Shown here: in pieces, positions 34,001-48,400 of the stretch
Position numbering within the stretch: position 1 is the first letter of the stretch
Layout: each line of letters begins with the position of its first letter
From: Procambarus clarkii
Taxonomy: Eukaryota > Arthropoda > Malacostraca > Decapoda > Cambaridae
DNA: 64,000 bases
NCBI RefSeq assembly: GCF_040958095.1
Contig: NC_091173.1
Span: forward strand, 21,321,033-21,385,032
Reading direction: 5' to 3'
Notes under the pieces: model-generated
The model's input: only the letters and a program-made list of their open reading frames with translations
Databases searched by the model: none
What the model was told of the DNA's origin: nothing
Translations under genes and position numbers: made by a program

Positions 34001-36400
34001 TTTAATAATACTGTATACACAGTGTGAATTGAAAAATAATTCATGAATGGTCATATATTTTAGCATTCTAAAGTTAAAATGGTACACTTAAAGAATAATG
34101 CAGCAAGGGTAGCACATGAAATTGAATGGAGATTAATACCACAAAGAACTTACCTGAAAATATCTGTTAAGCTGCCTCTGGTTTTCCTTGTGCTCATTCC
34201 TTCGCATCTTATAAATCTTTAGAGACAATAAACTTTGACATCGTAAACTGAAAGAAAAAGTATAATCTGTATTTAGAATTACCTTCACAATGCAGTACAA
34301 AATACAATATACATGAAGTGCATTTAATCTGACACTGGAAGCAATGTACAGTATATAAAAACAGTGACTCAAAACAGACTACCGGTATGTACAAAAATGA
34401 GACTCCAGATTATTTGTCAACTATTTTTTGGATATCCTAATTATTTTAATGTTTTCTAGTATAATTTAACCATCTTGAGGTAATCTTGAGATGGTTTCGG
34501 GGCTTTTAGTGTCCCCGCGGCCCGGTCCTCGACCAGGCCTCCACCCCCAGGAAACAGCCCGTGACAACTGCCTAACACCCAGGTACCTATTTTACTGCTA
34601 ACCATATTAACTAATATGGTTAAAAGTCGCTAAAAGTCCTAAAACCACAATTAAAATACCCTGCTTATGAATAACTGAAATAACCCACAAAAGTATAAAC
34701 AATGCCTTACAGAATTAAGCAGTGTTTATATTTACCTGGTTTCCATTTATTTTAATGTCTATCAACATCAGTTTAACTACAAATTTTTAGAAGTTGTAAT
34801 GAGCAAATGGAATATTAATAAAATCAATAATAATTTAAGTACCGGGTAATCAAAACGAAGTCTCAAACGGCATTTAACATTCCACAGCATTGATGTAATT
34901 TAAGCTGTGCATTGCACACAGCACCTTAAGGCATTCAACCAGTGGTGCGTATAGCACCTTATAGGCACACGTAGATACTGTATCAAGATTCAAAATTCCC
35001 ACGCATACACAGGGCTCACATTTGCTTCCTCAAGCCTCCAGTAACCATTTTCCATTTTGAGCAAAAATCCTGAGTCCCTCACTTTTCATCTAGGGCCCTT
35101 AGTGTAAAGATGAGGTCCATGTCTGGCACGTCGCCATCAAGTGTGTGAACATGCAAGGCGGTCATACTAAAAGAACTGAACTTTTAACAACAGCAATCGA
35201 GTGATCACCATTTATATATTTATAGACAAATTGTGTGCTATGTGAAATGATAAGATTTTGGCTTATATACATATAAGTATGAATAAATACATGGTTTGTG
35301 AATATATATATGCACACATATCTATATTAAGTATATTTTCAGTTATACAACATGACTACCATCTTGGACACATCAATGCAACTTGTTAAAAAGAACAAAC
35401 TAAATATAAATACAGTAGTGAGAAATACTGAAAAAAATAAAATAAATAAATAAATAATAAACTTTCCCCGGGCTCCTACAGCTCAACCACAAGAGCCAGA
35501 GACTTTTTACTTGGATTTTATGCTTCCTGGTTGCTAGCTAGCAATGTCTAGTGAAACTAAAATTTCAGAGCAATTTTTGTTTTGGTGCACTGTGTTACGA
35601 ATAGCTTAGAACCAGTTGAAGGAACAACTGACTCGTAACTTTCTAGTTATAAGTAGATGAGATTTTAAGAGGAAATAAAGATGCTAGGCGTTGCCTTACA
35701 TTAAATTATTATTATATATGTGTTGTAGGAAGGAGCATGCATGTATTCTATGTGCAGTGTGTTATGAATTCTGTGTTGATCCTATATGTAAGAACACGTT
35801 GAGCATAGCCAGTGAAGTAAGAAGGTATTGGAAGCAGTTTAAGCACTGGTGACCTGAGGTCAAAGATTAGTGTACCAACCTTACAAATGGGAAGTAAATT
35901 CATGAGAATGTACCAGTAGTAATGTGGAAATTATGGGAAATAGAAAGATGTTAATAGGAATCTGGAGTCATATAGTAATAGCTTATTGATGGCAGTTTTA
36001 GGCCAAATATGCTTCAATCTCCTAATCTAAGTTTGAATAGTGGGATTGTATTCATGAGTGAAAGGAATGCCGCCCTAATGGTGACGGCAGCCATGTTTTT
36101 ACACCTCGGGTTAATTGTAAAGTAAATGAGGTACCTATTAGTTTCAGTAAGGAAACCTATTGCCTGTACTTAGTTATTCCCTTTGCCACTCATTGTAAGA
36201 TTATAGCCATTGAAAAATAGAAGGCAGAGAAATGACTTCATTTCATCGTACATGTGGCAGGTCACCAGTTGCCAACAGGCCTACCACTAACCGATTTAAA
36301 CGATTCTTCGCGGCAGGGGATCGTATTCCAGGGACCTGCCCGAAACGCTACGCGTACTAGTGGCTGTACAAGAATGTAACAACTCTTGTATATATCACAC

Positions 36401-36431
<31 letters not shown>

Positions 36432-39400
36432 CTGGAAGAAAGCGTTTTGGTATTCAATGTTAATGATAAAGGTAATGAGTAGAAACGATTCCTTCACTGT
36501 TATTATGGTATCATAAATTACCAGCTTAGATCTGCTTAACAGTTCTAAGCAAAAGAGTTAGGAAGATAGCCTAGAGTAATTACTAGGGAGATCGGCATCC
36601 AAACGACTTCCTGTCGGGACATGGCACTTGGCAGACTTAAAAGCGTTCGCGCCTGCCTCCTCATTTTCGTGCGCGTGGTAACTACTGGGTGGATGAAGCA
36701 GTGATTTCTCCTTTTGGTCTAGTGACTCCCTAGGTTTAAGTATGGTGTTTTGTATTTCTGTAAGTAGAACTTAGTTCTTTAATTGTGATTTATCGTAGTG
36801 CGAGTGAATAGCCGTTTTATTGTTCGTTTCCTCAGTGCGTGGAACTCGTAACATTGCAGTTCATAGATAATTCTTGACCCGTGTCTGTATCCTTCAGAGC
36901 GAGCCACATGGTGTTCTCAACTTGTATCGGTATGATTACCTTGTTAATTGTGTGTGTGCAAGCTTGGAAATAGACTGGTGAGTAGGCAGTCTCCCCTTTC
37001 ATTATCCTCATTTTCTGTGCCAATGTATGGAGTGGGGAATTTAGTGGAATATTGTGCTATTCTCGAGCATTATTAGATGGGTACGTAATACACTTCAGGT
37101 GTTGAATTTAACATGGGCGCAGTGCAGGGGTTAACTTATTATTATACAGTATTTTGTTGTGATGATAATACAGTATAATGATATAGCTATATACATATAT
37201 CTATTGAAAAATAATGCACACATGTGAATAGTAACTATATATATTGTTCACTACATTACAGTATTAATAATATATTGTTCAACTAAATAAAGTTTGATTT
37301 TGAAATTATCCAAAATAAAAACAACTTACCTAATAACAGCTAATTTTGAGTTTAATGATCCTTCTTGGTTCTCTCTTCTGAATACAGATGATACCCATCT
37401 GAAAAAAATTTGCAAATCATGGATGCTCTGATGTAAAAGTTTAAGATATGTGGAATGAGGGATCTGAGTTATAGTAAATTTGAGTGTACTCCTCAGTTCC
37501 AGTGAACTAAAATTGTTTGATTGTATTTTTCCTATGTTTGTTTATGAGCAAACATAACCTTAAATGATAAATGAATTGTTCATATATTAGTGTACTTAAA
37601 CCACTTTACTTACTTAATAAAGTTAAGTGTGTCCTTGTACATTGTGAGTGATGCTGAAGCATCATGGTCGGCCTCCATGGCCTCCCCACTGAGTATAAAG
37701 TACAGCGCTGCCTCCAAGTACTTCATGGCTTGCATGGATCGATCTGTCTCTCCATCAGCTATGTGCTTCAGCTGCTTGGCCGTGTTCAAATACCCCATGT
37801 AATCCCTAGAAAAATATTAAGAGATTTAGAAATATCAAATATTTTTTTGTAAACTATATGACTCAATAACATCACTAATGCATAATAAAAGAAAAAAAAA
37901 AAAAGAGTAAGAAAGTATGACTCAAAAAGTCGCATTCAACTATGATGTGTATTACACTTTCTTTGGTTAGCACAGCATATCATTAAAAAAAAAATCCAAG
38001 CACTCCCATCACTACATTAATTGACCTAATGACCACAATCATGTGTGAACCCTACAACCCAAACACCACGGAGGGAGAAAGCCTAGCACCTTACCTGTCA
38101 ATCTTTCGTAATCTCTTTTCAAAATATGATGTGTACAGTCGCTCTTGAGGATTAGCATACTGTCCATGCAGTAGTGATCTGCAATAAGGGGAGTACTTGT
38201 CTTACATAAACAAATGACGATGAAAACAATCCACAAACTTCTCTTGAAACTGATGCTAAACAATCTCACTGTAGCCATACCCTAAACACATGCAGGAGGG
38301 AGAGAGGAGGAGAGGGAGAAATGAGAGAAAGAGGAAGAAAGGAGGGGAGAGAGGAAGTCAGTAAGCAAACATGAGAAGGTAAGTGTTTGACTATTAAGGA
38401 AGGAAGGGAGAGGGGTGAGTGAGAAGGTAGAGTACCTGAGAGAGGGGACAGAGGGGGATAAGTGCCTGGAGGAGAGACAGGGAGAGTGCTTTGAAAGGGG
38501 AGAGATAATGAGATACTATAAATACATACTGTTCTGAAGATGCTCTAGCAGCAGCAGGGGTGGAGGTAGCAGAACCAGATGAGGATGTGGTGGTTGAGGC
38601 AGATTGTCTTTGGGTTAAGGGTGCAACCATTGGAGTGCCATTATCCATCTGAGCTGATGATGAAGAGGAATCTGTTCCTACCAAATCAGAGCTCTTGGCC
38701 TGGTCTCCAGATGATCTAAACGATGCACTGCCACCTCTAGACTCGTGTTCTGATGCTGGCCGCGAAGCATAACCACTACTGTCAGCACTTGGAGTTGTAC
38801 CGCTCTCTTCACCTTTCTCCTAAAAATATGCAATAAAATATAAGCAAAAGTGAGAAAAACTTTTACATTATTTCACAATAATACTGACTCAAAAGCAAAG
38901 CAAAAATTTGTTTCTTCTATATATTCTAAAACCACAGATGAGTACAAGCAATTTAAAGCTTTATTCTGTTTATTCTTTATACCAATCAGCCATTTTTTTT
39001 CTGTAATAATCTTCACTGGGTAGTTTGAAGTGAAAGTTATCCCTTAACATTTGTTCCAGAATTATATCCTTTACCAAGTATCATACCATACTTATGGCTA
39101 TATTACCAAAAGTAATATTAAACACCTTTAAAATAAAACTTTGCCTTATAAATGTCTTGTTCTCCTATAGTCAATGGATTTCTGTTATTATTTTAGAATA
39201 TTATTCATAATATCTGCATTATATTTACTGCTCATCTCACATTTGAGAAAGATTATATTACTGTACATACACATCACTATGTTGAATGCCAGCTATGACA
39301 TTTACTCAGATAATTGATATACAAGTAAGTACATGTTCAGTGAACACAATGATTACAAACTACTTTTTAATGGTAGCAAATTCATACAGCCATTATCTTT

Positions 39401-42400
39401 ATTGAGCACTTGGCCATTTTGTCAAAACATATAAAATTTAAAGATGGGAGTTTTGTGCACCGATTGCATTAACTCACCTTATTATAGAATCTCTGATGCG
39501 ACGATTGGGAGCCACCAGCAGCCCCATCTTCCTCCTCACCAAACTCTGACTCTTGGTTAACCCCAGCATCTTCCGACACACCACTGTAGCCCTTCTGGGA
39601 ATACTGTAAAATAAAATAATGTTCATCTTTTTTTTTCCCATATCAACCAATGACCAAACATCATGCTTCATAAGTTCATAAGAGGGCCAACATTTCACAA
39701 GTTCAGCTACATACAGATTTTGCCTAATATCACAGTAGGAAATGAATCGACAGACTAGATTCGGATGATATTTTATAGATCAACATCACATCTTTCAATC
39801 TGAATCAGTTGTATACAAAAACCTAATACTGTATTGCAGTATTTTTATTACACTTTGAATGCCAATAAGAAGAGAAGGGTTTAAGAAGAGAAAGGTCAGG
39901 ATGACATGAATACATGGGGAAGTGTGGGTGAGCAAGTGTGAGCAACACAGTTTATGGTACTGAGACAAATCTAATCTTATGAAGGGGTGGAGGTGCTGAT
40001 GAGAATGACTCCTGTAGTGTGGAGGTGCTGATGAGAATGACTCCTGTAGTGTGGAGGTGCTGCTTTCACCCATAGGCTAGAGCATACCTGAATAGAGTTT
40101 TGGGAGTTTTTCTACTCCCTGAGCCCGGCCTGAGGCCTGGTTCGACATAATTATGATGCTATACTGTACATAATGGATAATACAATGATGAACAGGTGAT
40201 ATTTTTAATACTTTATTATTTTATGTCTAGAACCCCTTTTTGCTATAGTAATAATTTTTATTCTGCAGGCTGATTCACCTCCACCCCAGGAAATTGGGGA
40301 ACTGGGTAATGATAATGTATATATGTATATAGTAGGGAAATATAGCATACAAAATTAGAATGACAAAGGAAAGGAAATGTAATAAGATATATGAATATTC
40401 TTGCAAACAATGAAAATTATTTAAAAAATATTAGAGTATGGATCCTGACCTGACTAGATTGTTGAGAATGCTGGGGTCTTTGAGGATATTTCAGTTGCCA
40501 GGAATCTTCCTTCTCCTGAGTCCGGACATATTGACTGTCGTCGGCTGTGCGTTGACTAGCTGACCTCATGCTGGGACTACTCATAGCAGCCTCAGGTGGA
40601 TCCTTACCCTTTGAGACCTTTGGTTTCTTGCTGCGTTTTTCTCCTGACTCACTGTTGGCTCGGGAGCTGCTTCTTGTACTTTCCAAGCTGAAGACAGAAA
40701 GGTTATTAATATGGAATTCCAAGCATGACAAATTTTGCCACTGGGTCCAACATGAAAGTAAAAAGGACTAAATAATGAGTAAATAACACTAAGAATATGT
40801 GTATCCTGTAACAAATATTTATCTAAGCTCCCACTCTTCCAATGAGTTATTAAAAAAGAACCAACTTTTTCTTTTACCCTTCTCTATTAACTGATGCTAT
40901 TATGGACCTTTCTTGTATGAATATCTCTACCCTTCTATTGCAGGATGTTCGTTGCCTTTCTATTACTGTGATCCTCCCCTTTCCCCATGTATTACAGTAA
41001 TGTAAGTATTTCTTGCAATTTCACTATACACTGTCATTCATCTGTCATTTTATATCTCCTAGATTCTTCCCTGCTACTTAATCCATCTACTGTGGTGCAA
41101 ACATCCTCATAGTCATTGTGATAAGGGGGTAGAGAGATTGGCCTGAGCACTCGTCTTCCTAACTTTCTCCCCAAGACAGAAATTTGCATGTCTGGGAGCA
41201 AGATTTGTATACCTATTGTATACCTGTCAATATTCCCAGGATCTGTGTACCCTGCAGCCTGGTATCTGGACAGGCTTCTTGGTTCGTGATCTGGTTAATC
41301 AAGCTGATAATGCTACATAAAATAAGCTTGAATAGTAGATAGATGCTAACAAAAATCAACTCGAGAGAAAGGGAGATAGATTTTGCCAAAGCAAACAAAA
41401 CGAGAATCTAAAGTAATCTTGGAGTAAACTCATGTGGTGTGAGAGATCCAGCTCTTTGGGCCTCAATCTCATAGCTATTTATACCTGATGTGTTTAAAAT
41501 TGCTCATTACTCGCAGTTCTTTGCTATATTTGTTCTTGAAGCAGTGACTGGAAGTGACTACCACAGTTTCTTTCTGTGCATTCAACTTGTTGATTACCTG
41601 TGCAGCGAATAAATACGGCCTTCATCTCTTCGACTCATTTGCATTTCCAGCTTCCATTCATATCCTTTTGCCCTTTGCTCTATTTTCTGTAAATTAAAAA
41701 TGCAATTTTTGTCTATCATGTCTATTCCCCATTGAGAATTCTGTACATAGTAATCATATAGGTCTTCTCTCTTCTTAAGAGTTATTAGAGTGACTTGTTT
41801 TCATAGCTAACTCGTAATTTTGGCACTTGTTACAAATCTCTGAAATTACTTTTAGATATCTGTAATCAAGATTACAAATACTTTACTTTCTCCAGTAATT
41901 TGCAAGACCTGCATGCCAGTGACACTGGTTTAGTTCAGTGCATTCTGTCTGTCCCATTTCTGGAATATTTAGACATTTACCTTTTCCATGTTTGCGAGTT
42001 CTCTAGTTAGCATATAGCAGTACCCCTGAAGCTTTCTTCAGCAACCAGAGATATCTAACTTGAAAATAATGCCTTGCATAACTGTCATGGGTAAATTTTG
42101 ATGTGATGCCATGTTCAAAGTAAATTATTAGCTGATCCACAGGTCTACCATAGTCTCATAATGCTGAATGGCTCCTGGCCTTTGTGCTTAACCATATGCT
42201 TAAATACATTCAATAAAATTTATCAAATTTAGTGAATGAGGTGGTAAACCTTTGTGTGAACAAAGGTTTATATAGCCTATCAATGTTAGCAATATAGAAA
42301 ATACAGTGTTATGATTCAGGGACTTACAGATTTCCTGATATTATCAAGCACAAGTGATTGTGCACAAAAATCATGCTAACAGGCACATATCATTATACAC

Positions 42401-45400
42401 AAAGAAGAACAGTTTCACAATGAGATTTTCAGGTAAGCAGTATTATACACATACCTGCTATCCCGTTCATGTGCCCGTTTTCGCGAGGAAGTGCACTTCT
42501 CGCTGTCAACACTACCACCCCTCCTACTTCGCTGTAAGTCACAATCATCACAAGAGTTACTTCCAGCAGCAGTTAAACTTGGATGCTCAAGAGGCTGACG
42601 TTCACTATTGCTCTGAAACATAACATGCGCTGTTATAAATTTGCCATTGTAGGCCTAATAATAACCTATAGTATCTCTCTTGGGGAGGGGGGGGAGAAGG
42701 AGCAAAGGCCAGTGGCTAAAGGTATCAAGAACAATAATGCCCCCAGAATGGCCCAAGGGACCTGAAAGCTTTATTTATGAGGACAATAAGCAGATACAAC
42801 AATTTACATAAAATAAAAAAATAAAAATTGTGCAAAAATCATGTATGGAGTGTTTATGAAAAGCTTGCTTCAAGGAGTAAACACATTTGCTCCCTTATTA
42901 AAGATCCTGCTTGGCCCATGGAAAGGCTCTTGCATGATCAGAAAACACCAATATACTACTACTGTGCAACTGGAATCGTCTGAAATTTATTTGTTGGGTC
43001 ATACTTGTGAAAGGGAGATACTGTAAAATACTGAATTCAGTCTGCAACATGAAATGACCTTGATAAGGTTCATTCAAATAAACTGAAAGCCCTTCCAAGT
43101 TCTACTTGGCACCATGCGGATCACCAAGCAGCATTCTCGCTAACTGTTAGTTGACCCACCTGTCAAAACAAATTACCACCGAGTAGCAAAACGAGTACAT
43201 CGATAGGGAACTGACAAAAATCAACATGTCAATTTTCCTAAATCAGGCCAGATCATACTTTATATGTATACATCATCATCCTATATAGCACAGGTAAAGG
43301 AGGTATACAAGGGAAAGAATGAGAGCAACAATGTGTCCTGTTCAGAAAGGAACTCATCTTATTCTGAACTTGTACACTTAAAAACTGATTTCCGAGTCAT
43401 TCCACTTAGTTGCTCCCTAAGCAACAGCAGGAAGACTAAAGATTACAATATTTATAACATACTGACTCCCTTGGGATCAGGGATACAAAGTTCAATTCCC
43501 AGGTCAGAACAGAAATGGCTGGACATGCTTCCTTTCAACTAATGCCTCTGTTAACCTAGCAGTAAATAGGTACCCAAGAGTGTGCCAACTGTTGTGGGGT
43601 TGCATCCTGGAAAAGGTCAGTAATTCATCCTTGAGGGTGGAAGCGACCTTGATACAAGTATAAAGTATATACCGTGTATATACACAGGATGCCTGTCCCC
43701 GACAAAACAAATTATTAACACGTAATAGAACTCAAAAAATGAATATAAATTGGAGAAGTTTATTTTCTGGAAAGACAGAAGCAAATATTAATTTTTTAAA
43801 TGGGTATTAATTTATGAACCAAACTACTGGGTAACCTAATAGATGTGGGATGGCTGGATTATTTCAATTGAAGGCTACACATATATATGTGAATGAGCTT
43901 ACGTGGATATAAATAGGAGCTGCCTCGAATGGATCAATAGGTCTTCTGCAGTTTCCATTTATTCTTGCATTCTTAAAACTTATCCCATTTATATCAATTG
44001 TTTTGTTCTATTTTGTCTTTTATACGTATTTAAAACCTTACTTACATCTCCCTTGTTATAGCCTTTTATTCATTTATATACTTTTATCATGTCACCCTTA
44101 CTCATCTTTACAAGGTAAAAAAATACATTTTTAAAAATATGGTTCACCTTATGGTTTGCCATACTTAGTGACAGGAAACCAGATAGAGATCTTCCCAGGT
44201 CAACTACAAACCTTCCCCAGGATTCAATCTACAACAGTCCAAGGGCATCAGGCAAAGGGAAAAGTTGCTTCTGTCCTGTCAAAGAAATGAAGCCTGGGAC
44301 CTTTCAGTTGTGACCTGACCATGGGCTGATGACCCTTTGTGTCTACGCCACTTTTTGGCCTCCCATTAACTGCTGTGAGACACCATTAGACTATTGGTGC
44401 TATACAAACACTAATGCCAAACATAGTTCATTATTTAATAATGACCACACTTTATGGGTGAACTCTAGCACCTGTCTAGTTATAACACACAACCTCTTGG
44501 TTGTGCATTTTACCAGATGGATATTTATGCTAGTGCTGAATATTATAGAAATTATTTGAAATAAACTGTGTATATTGTAAAAATGAAAACACGGCTATCC
44601 ACATGCTTGCAAATGTCATTCACACTGCTGATGTTATTCCATTTATATATCACTTCATGTAACTGCTTCCATCTTCAAGTTTGGTTTCCCTCTTCCAAGT
44701 TTCATTACCTTACATTTACTGGGATTGAACTTCAGCAGTCATCTGTCTCATTATGCTTGCTTAGTTAGGTTATGTACACTATTAGCCTATAACCCTTCTC
44801 ATTAGTTTTGCAACACTGCACACATTGCTATGTACGATCTTCTTTAGGTAGCAATTTAAATAGATTAAAAATAGTAGAGGTCCAAAGACCAAGCTTTGAG
44901 GTGCCTGATTTCTTTTTTGAATATAATAATTCAGAAATATGAAAACGATCTTCTGTTTCCTTTAAGTTACCCCTTTGGCAATTTAGTACCTTCCCAGTTT
45001 ATTCTAGCTCATTCATTTATTCTAGTCTCATTCAACTTATGCTACCAGCTATTTATGAGAGATCTTATTAAAGGTCTTTTTTACAGTCTAGGAAGAAATA
45101 ATGAACTGCATCGAGCAGAGCAGGCAAATCTGATAGAATTCTTTCAGATATATCGGACATAGATTGGGGAGAAGACTAGACAACTGTAAAATGAGATAGC
45201 TCAAGTAACTCATAATGCAAAGAAAAGTGTATCATTCAATGTAAATACTTTGTGTCTTATTTATTAGACAAGTTGATATCTTCCATATTCCTCTTCCATG
45301 AAAAGATACATGTAGCAGTAGGTCGTGAAAAGGACAAGTTGACTCGTTTAGTAGTTACCAGGGAGGAATTTATTAAACAAATATAAAAAAAAATCATAAA

Positions 45401-48400
45401 AGCAATGCAGGTATTTTGAAATGTCATAGATATTGAATACCATTATATTATTACTCATTCATTATATCACCCACGATACATATCACCATAGGTGAACAAG
45501 CACCAACACAGCAGCAAATCACCCACAACAACAATCCATCACTTCAAAATATAAGGTATATACAGTGTTCCTTCTGAGTTGCCATATACAGTACAAATAC
45601 ACAGTATTCACTCACTCACAAACAGCTTCTACCCAGCCTTGTTCTTCACCATAAACTTGGCATTACAGTATTCACATTTAATGTCTGCTTCCTCAAACAC
45701 ACACACCATGACTGCCCATCATCATAACCTTCCTCTCTTCCTACCCTCAAGTTCACTCAAAATGCATTTACTTCACTAATCCATCATCATCCTTTTTTTT
45801 TTTAATATCCTATCCACTTGGATACACACTCCCCAATCCTGCAATATATCAACCTTTATACTCTAGACCCGCATTTCTCAACAGGTGTTCTGCAGAACCC
45901 CAGAAAATGATCGGCATGTTAGCGGCTTTGTAAGAAAACCAATGTTATGTACTCTCATAAACCCAATGTACCTTCTTGAATATAAATATAGTGTATAAAT
46001 AAATAAATAAAATAAACAATTAATCTCTAACCAAAAACATTAGTACAGAACAGGGTTATTAGACCTTAACTTTAGTTACAGCTTCTACTTACTTTGGCCC
46101 TTTTTCTTTCATGGGAGGATGGAGACTTCTCTGCCTGCCTATCTTTCTTCTTCTTTCGGTGTTGTCTGGAACTTGAGGTATCAGAAGAAACAGGTGACAT
46201 GGGACTGGCAGAAACATTACGTTGTCTTACACCGACTGGCCGACCCATTGGTGTTTCATCTGGCTCTCTGCTCAGAAGATATTTAACATGTTACAGTCCT
46301 TACTTTATTACATACAAAGTGCAATTCCTGTGCTAATATTTAAATATATAATACAAGGATTCAAATATTAACATCTTTTAAGAAAAATAAACAAACTTCA
46401 TTATAGGCTAAAGAAAGCATTTGCGAGTATAATGTTATCAACAATAAAATTCCTGTACCTACAAAATTTTATCTGAACAATGTCAACAATTGTTGCTTTA
46501 AGACTAACATCCTTTAAAAATAGATGTACAATAGAGAATTTTATATATTATAAATAAAGCTGTTTTCTTCTGGGTGCAAAGGGATGGTAAGCTTGTACCA
46601 TTTGTTACAGTAACTAATGATACCAACCTTTATAATCTATCAATGTACTACACACTATTTACTATTACCTAAGAACATTCTCAAAACACTCTTAGATGCC
46701 TGCCAATACAACACACACTCCTCTAAGCAGATCTTCACACTCACTTCAACCCTTGCCTTACAACATACAGTACATTCCTCCTCTCTCACTTCCAGTTGCC
46801 AAGAGCATACAGTACAGTCCTTAGCACAGATGATTCCCCCCCCCCCCCCCCTCCCTTACTCCCATCATTGCCCACTCTTATAAGGTAAAGTACTAAGTCG
46901 ACGATGACACTCATGCTTTGCATACTTCCTGTGGCTATTAGATCTAAAGAAACTTTTGGTATTTTTCTCTTCTTGATTTTGCCCAGCAATGTAAAGTACA
47001 GTATTTATTGACCTATTACATCTCCCTCTTTTCTCCACATTTTCAGTCTTATATAATCCATATTACATACCAGGAGGGGTCTCGAACTGTGCCTGGGTCT
47101 CCCTTGCCCGTACCCCCCTCTTCTTCCCCCTCCTCTTATCTCTTTTACCCTATCCCCCCCTCTTTCTATCTTCCCAGTACTAACTTCACCATCTTCCATG
47201 TTAACATTAATATGCTAGATGAATCTTAAGTGATGATATACTTTGTTTAGCAAGCTTGAAAATAAATGTAATTTTAATGTAATTTAACATTTCCTGGAAA
47301 GGGTGGCATATGGGGGGTCAACCACCCTATGTACTGCTCAGAATCCAGACCATTTACCCTGCAAAGTTTGGTGAGGCTAGCCTCAAGTGTCTGGCTGCAT
47401 ACTCTGAACACACAGGCACTTTCTTATTGTAGAGTTTTAACTCTAACCCCCCCCCCCCCCACCTTTGTTTACATATACTGTACCTCATTCTCCCTGCTGG
47501 TGAAGGCTCCCTGCTTTTTTCAATCAAGAATCCTAACTAAATAACTATAATTTCATTCAGAGCCCTCGTACTGTTAATCCATTATTAAAGATATAGCCTC
47601 TATGTCCACCATAAATCCTCTGCATTGATAGTAGCCATCTACAATATCCCAACATATTTTAATTAATGCCCTAGAACCAAGTGCTGAAGAGTCACATATA
47701 ATGTTTAGGCAATACAGTAACAAGTAAAGCAAATACTATTTACTGTACTTGCACAGAATCATGCAACTGCACATATATGAATTACAATATCTAACATCTA
47801 TGACTGAACATCAATGTGAATAGACAGCATCACCTAGTTATATACAATAATGACAACCTAAATAAAGAAGTTGTGTATAAATTGCATTTTATGATGAAGA
47901 ATCATTCAGGGATGGGGAGGATGGGATGTACAACTTATATGCACAATAAACTAAATCTTATTTTTCTATACCTTGCACATAAAAATTTAATACTATTGCC
48001 ATAATTTAGCTATGTTGACAAATGGTCAGATATTAATAACTAAATTGATCATAAAAATTAATTGTTCATAAATATTTGTGTACAGTTTATCCTTAGAAAA
48101 GCACATAACATAACACAAATATTAACTGATTTATGATAAGAATGAATCTTTCTCGTCATGCTTGGAAAGTTTTTTCTGCCTTTAGAACACGTGTAAATTT
48201 ACACAAACCAGAAAATAAACAAACTTCCTTAGCAACACCAGTGAATATTTATCATAAACCTTTGCACGGAGGTAAATTAGTACTTTGTAAATTCTACTTG
48301 GAACATACATATCTTCTATATGTTGTAGATTACATCATCTCCCTACTGTTAGTTATTTCACGGCTGACTATTCAGCGTGAATACTAAATATAAATGCAAA

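Larger units (their letters stand above)
34248..37329 (-). other. AFF intron 14
   Basis: 3.08 kb; truncated SINE at 34471-34602 and a retroposon with poly(A) at 36335-36430. A GC-richer stretch 36560-36690 was scanned and holds no exon I can support. Confidence 0.8.
42613..46092 (-). other. AFF intron 7
   Basis: 3.48 kb; SINE (43440-43650), pieces of the 10443 repeat, a further decayed + strand repeat at about 44570-45170 (motif gaggtgcctgatttcttttt), and the cccgaaacgct copy 5. Confidence 0.8.
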
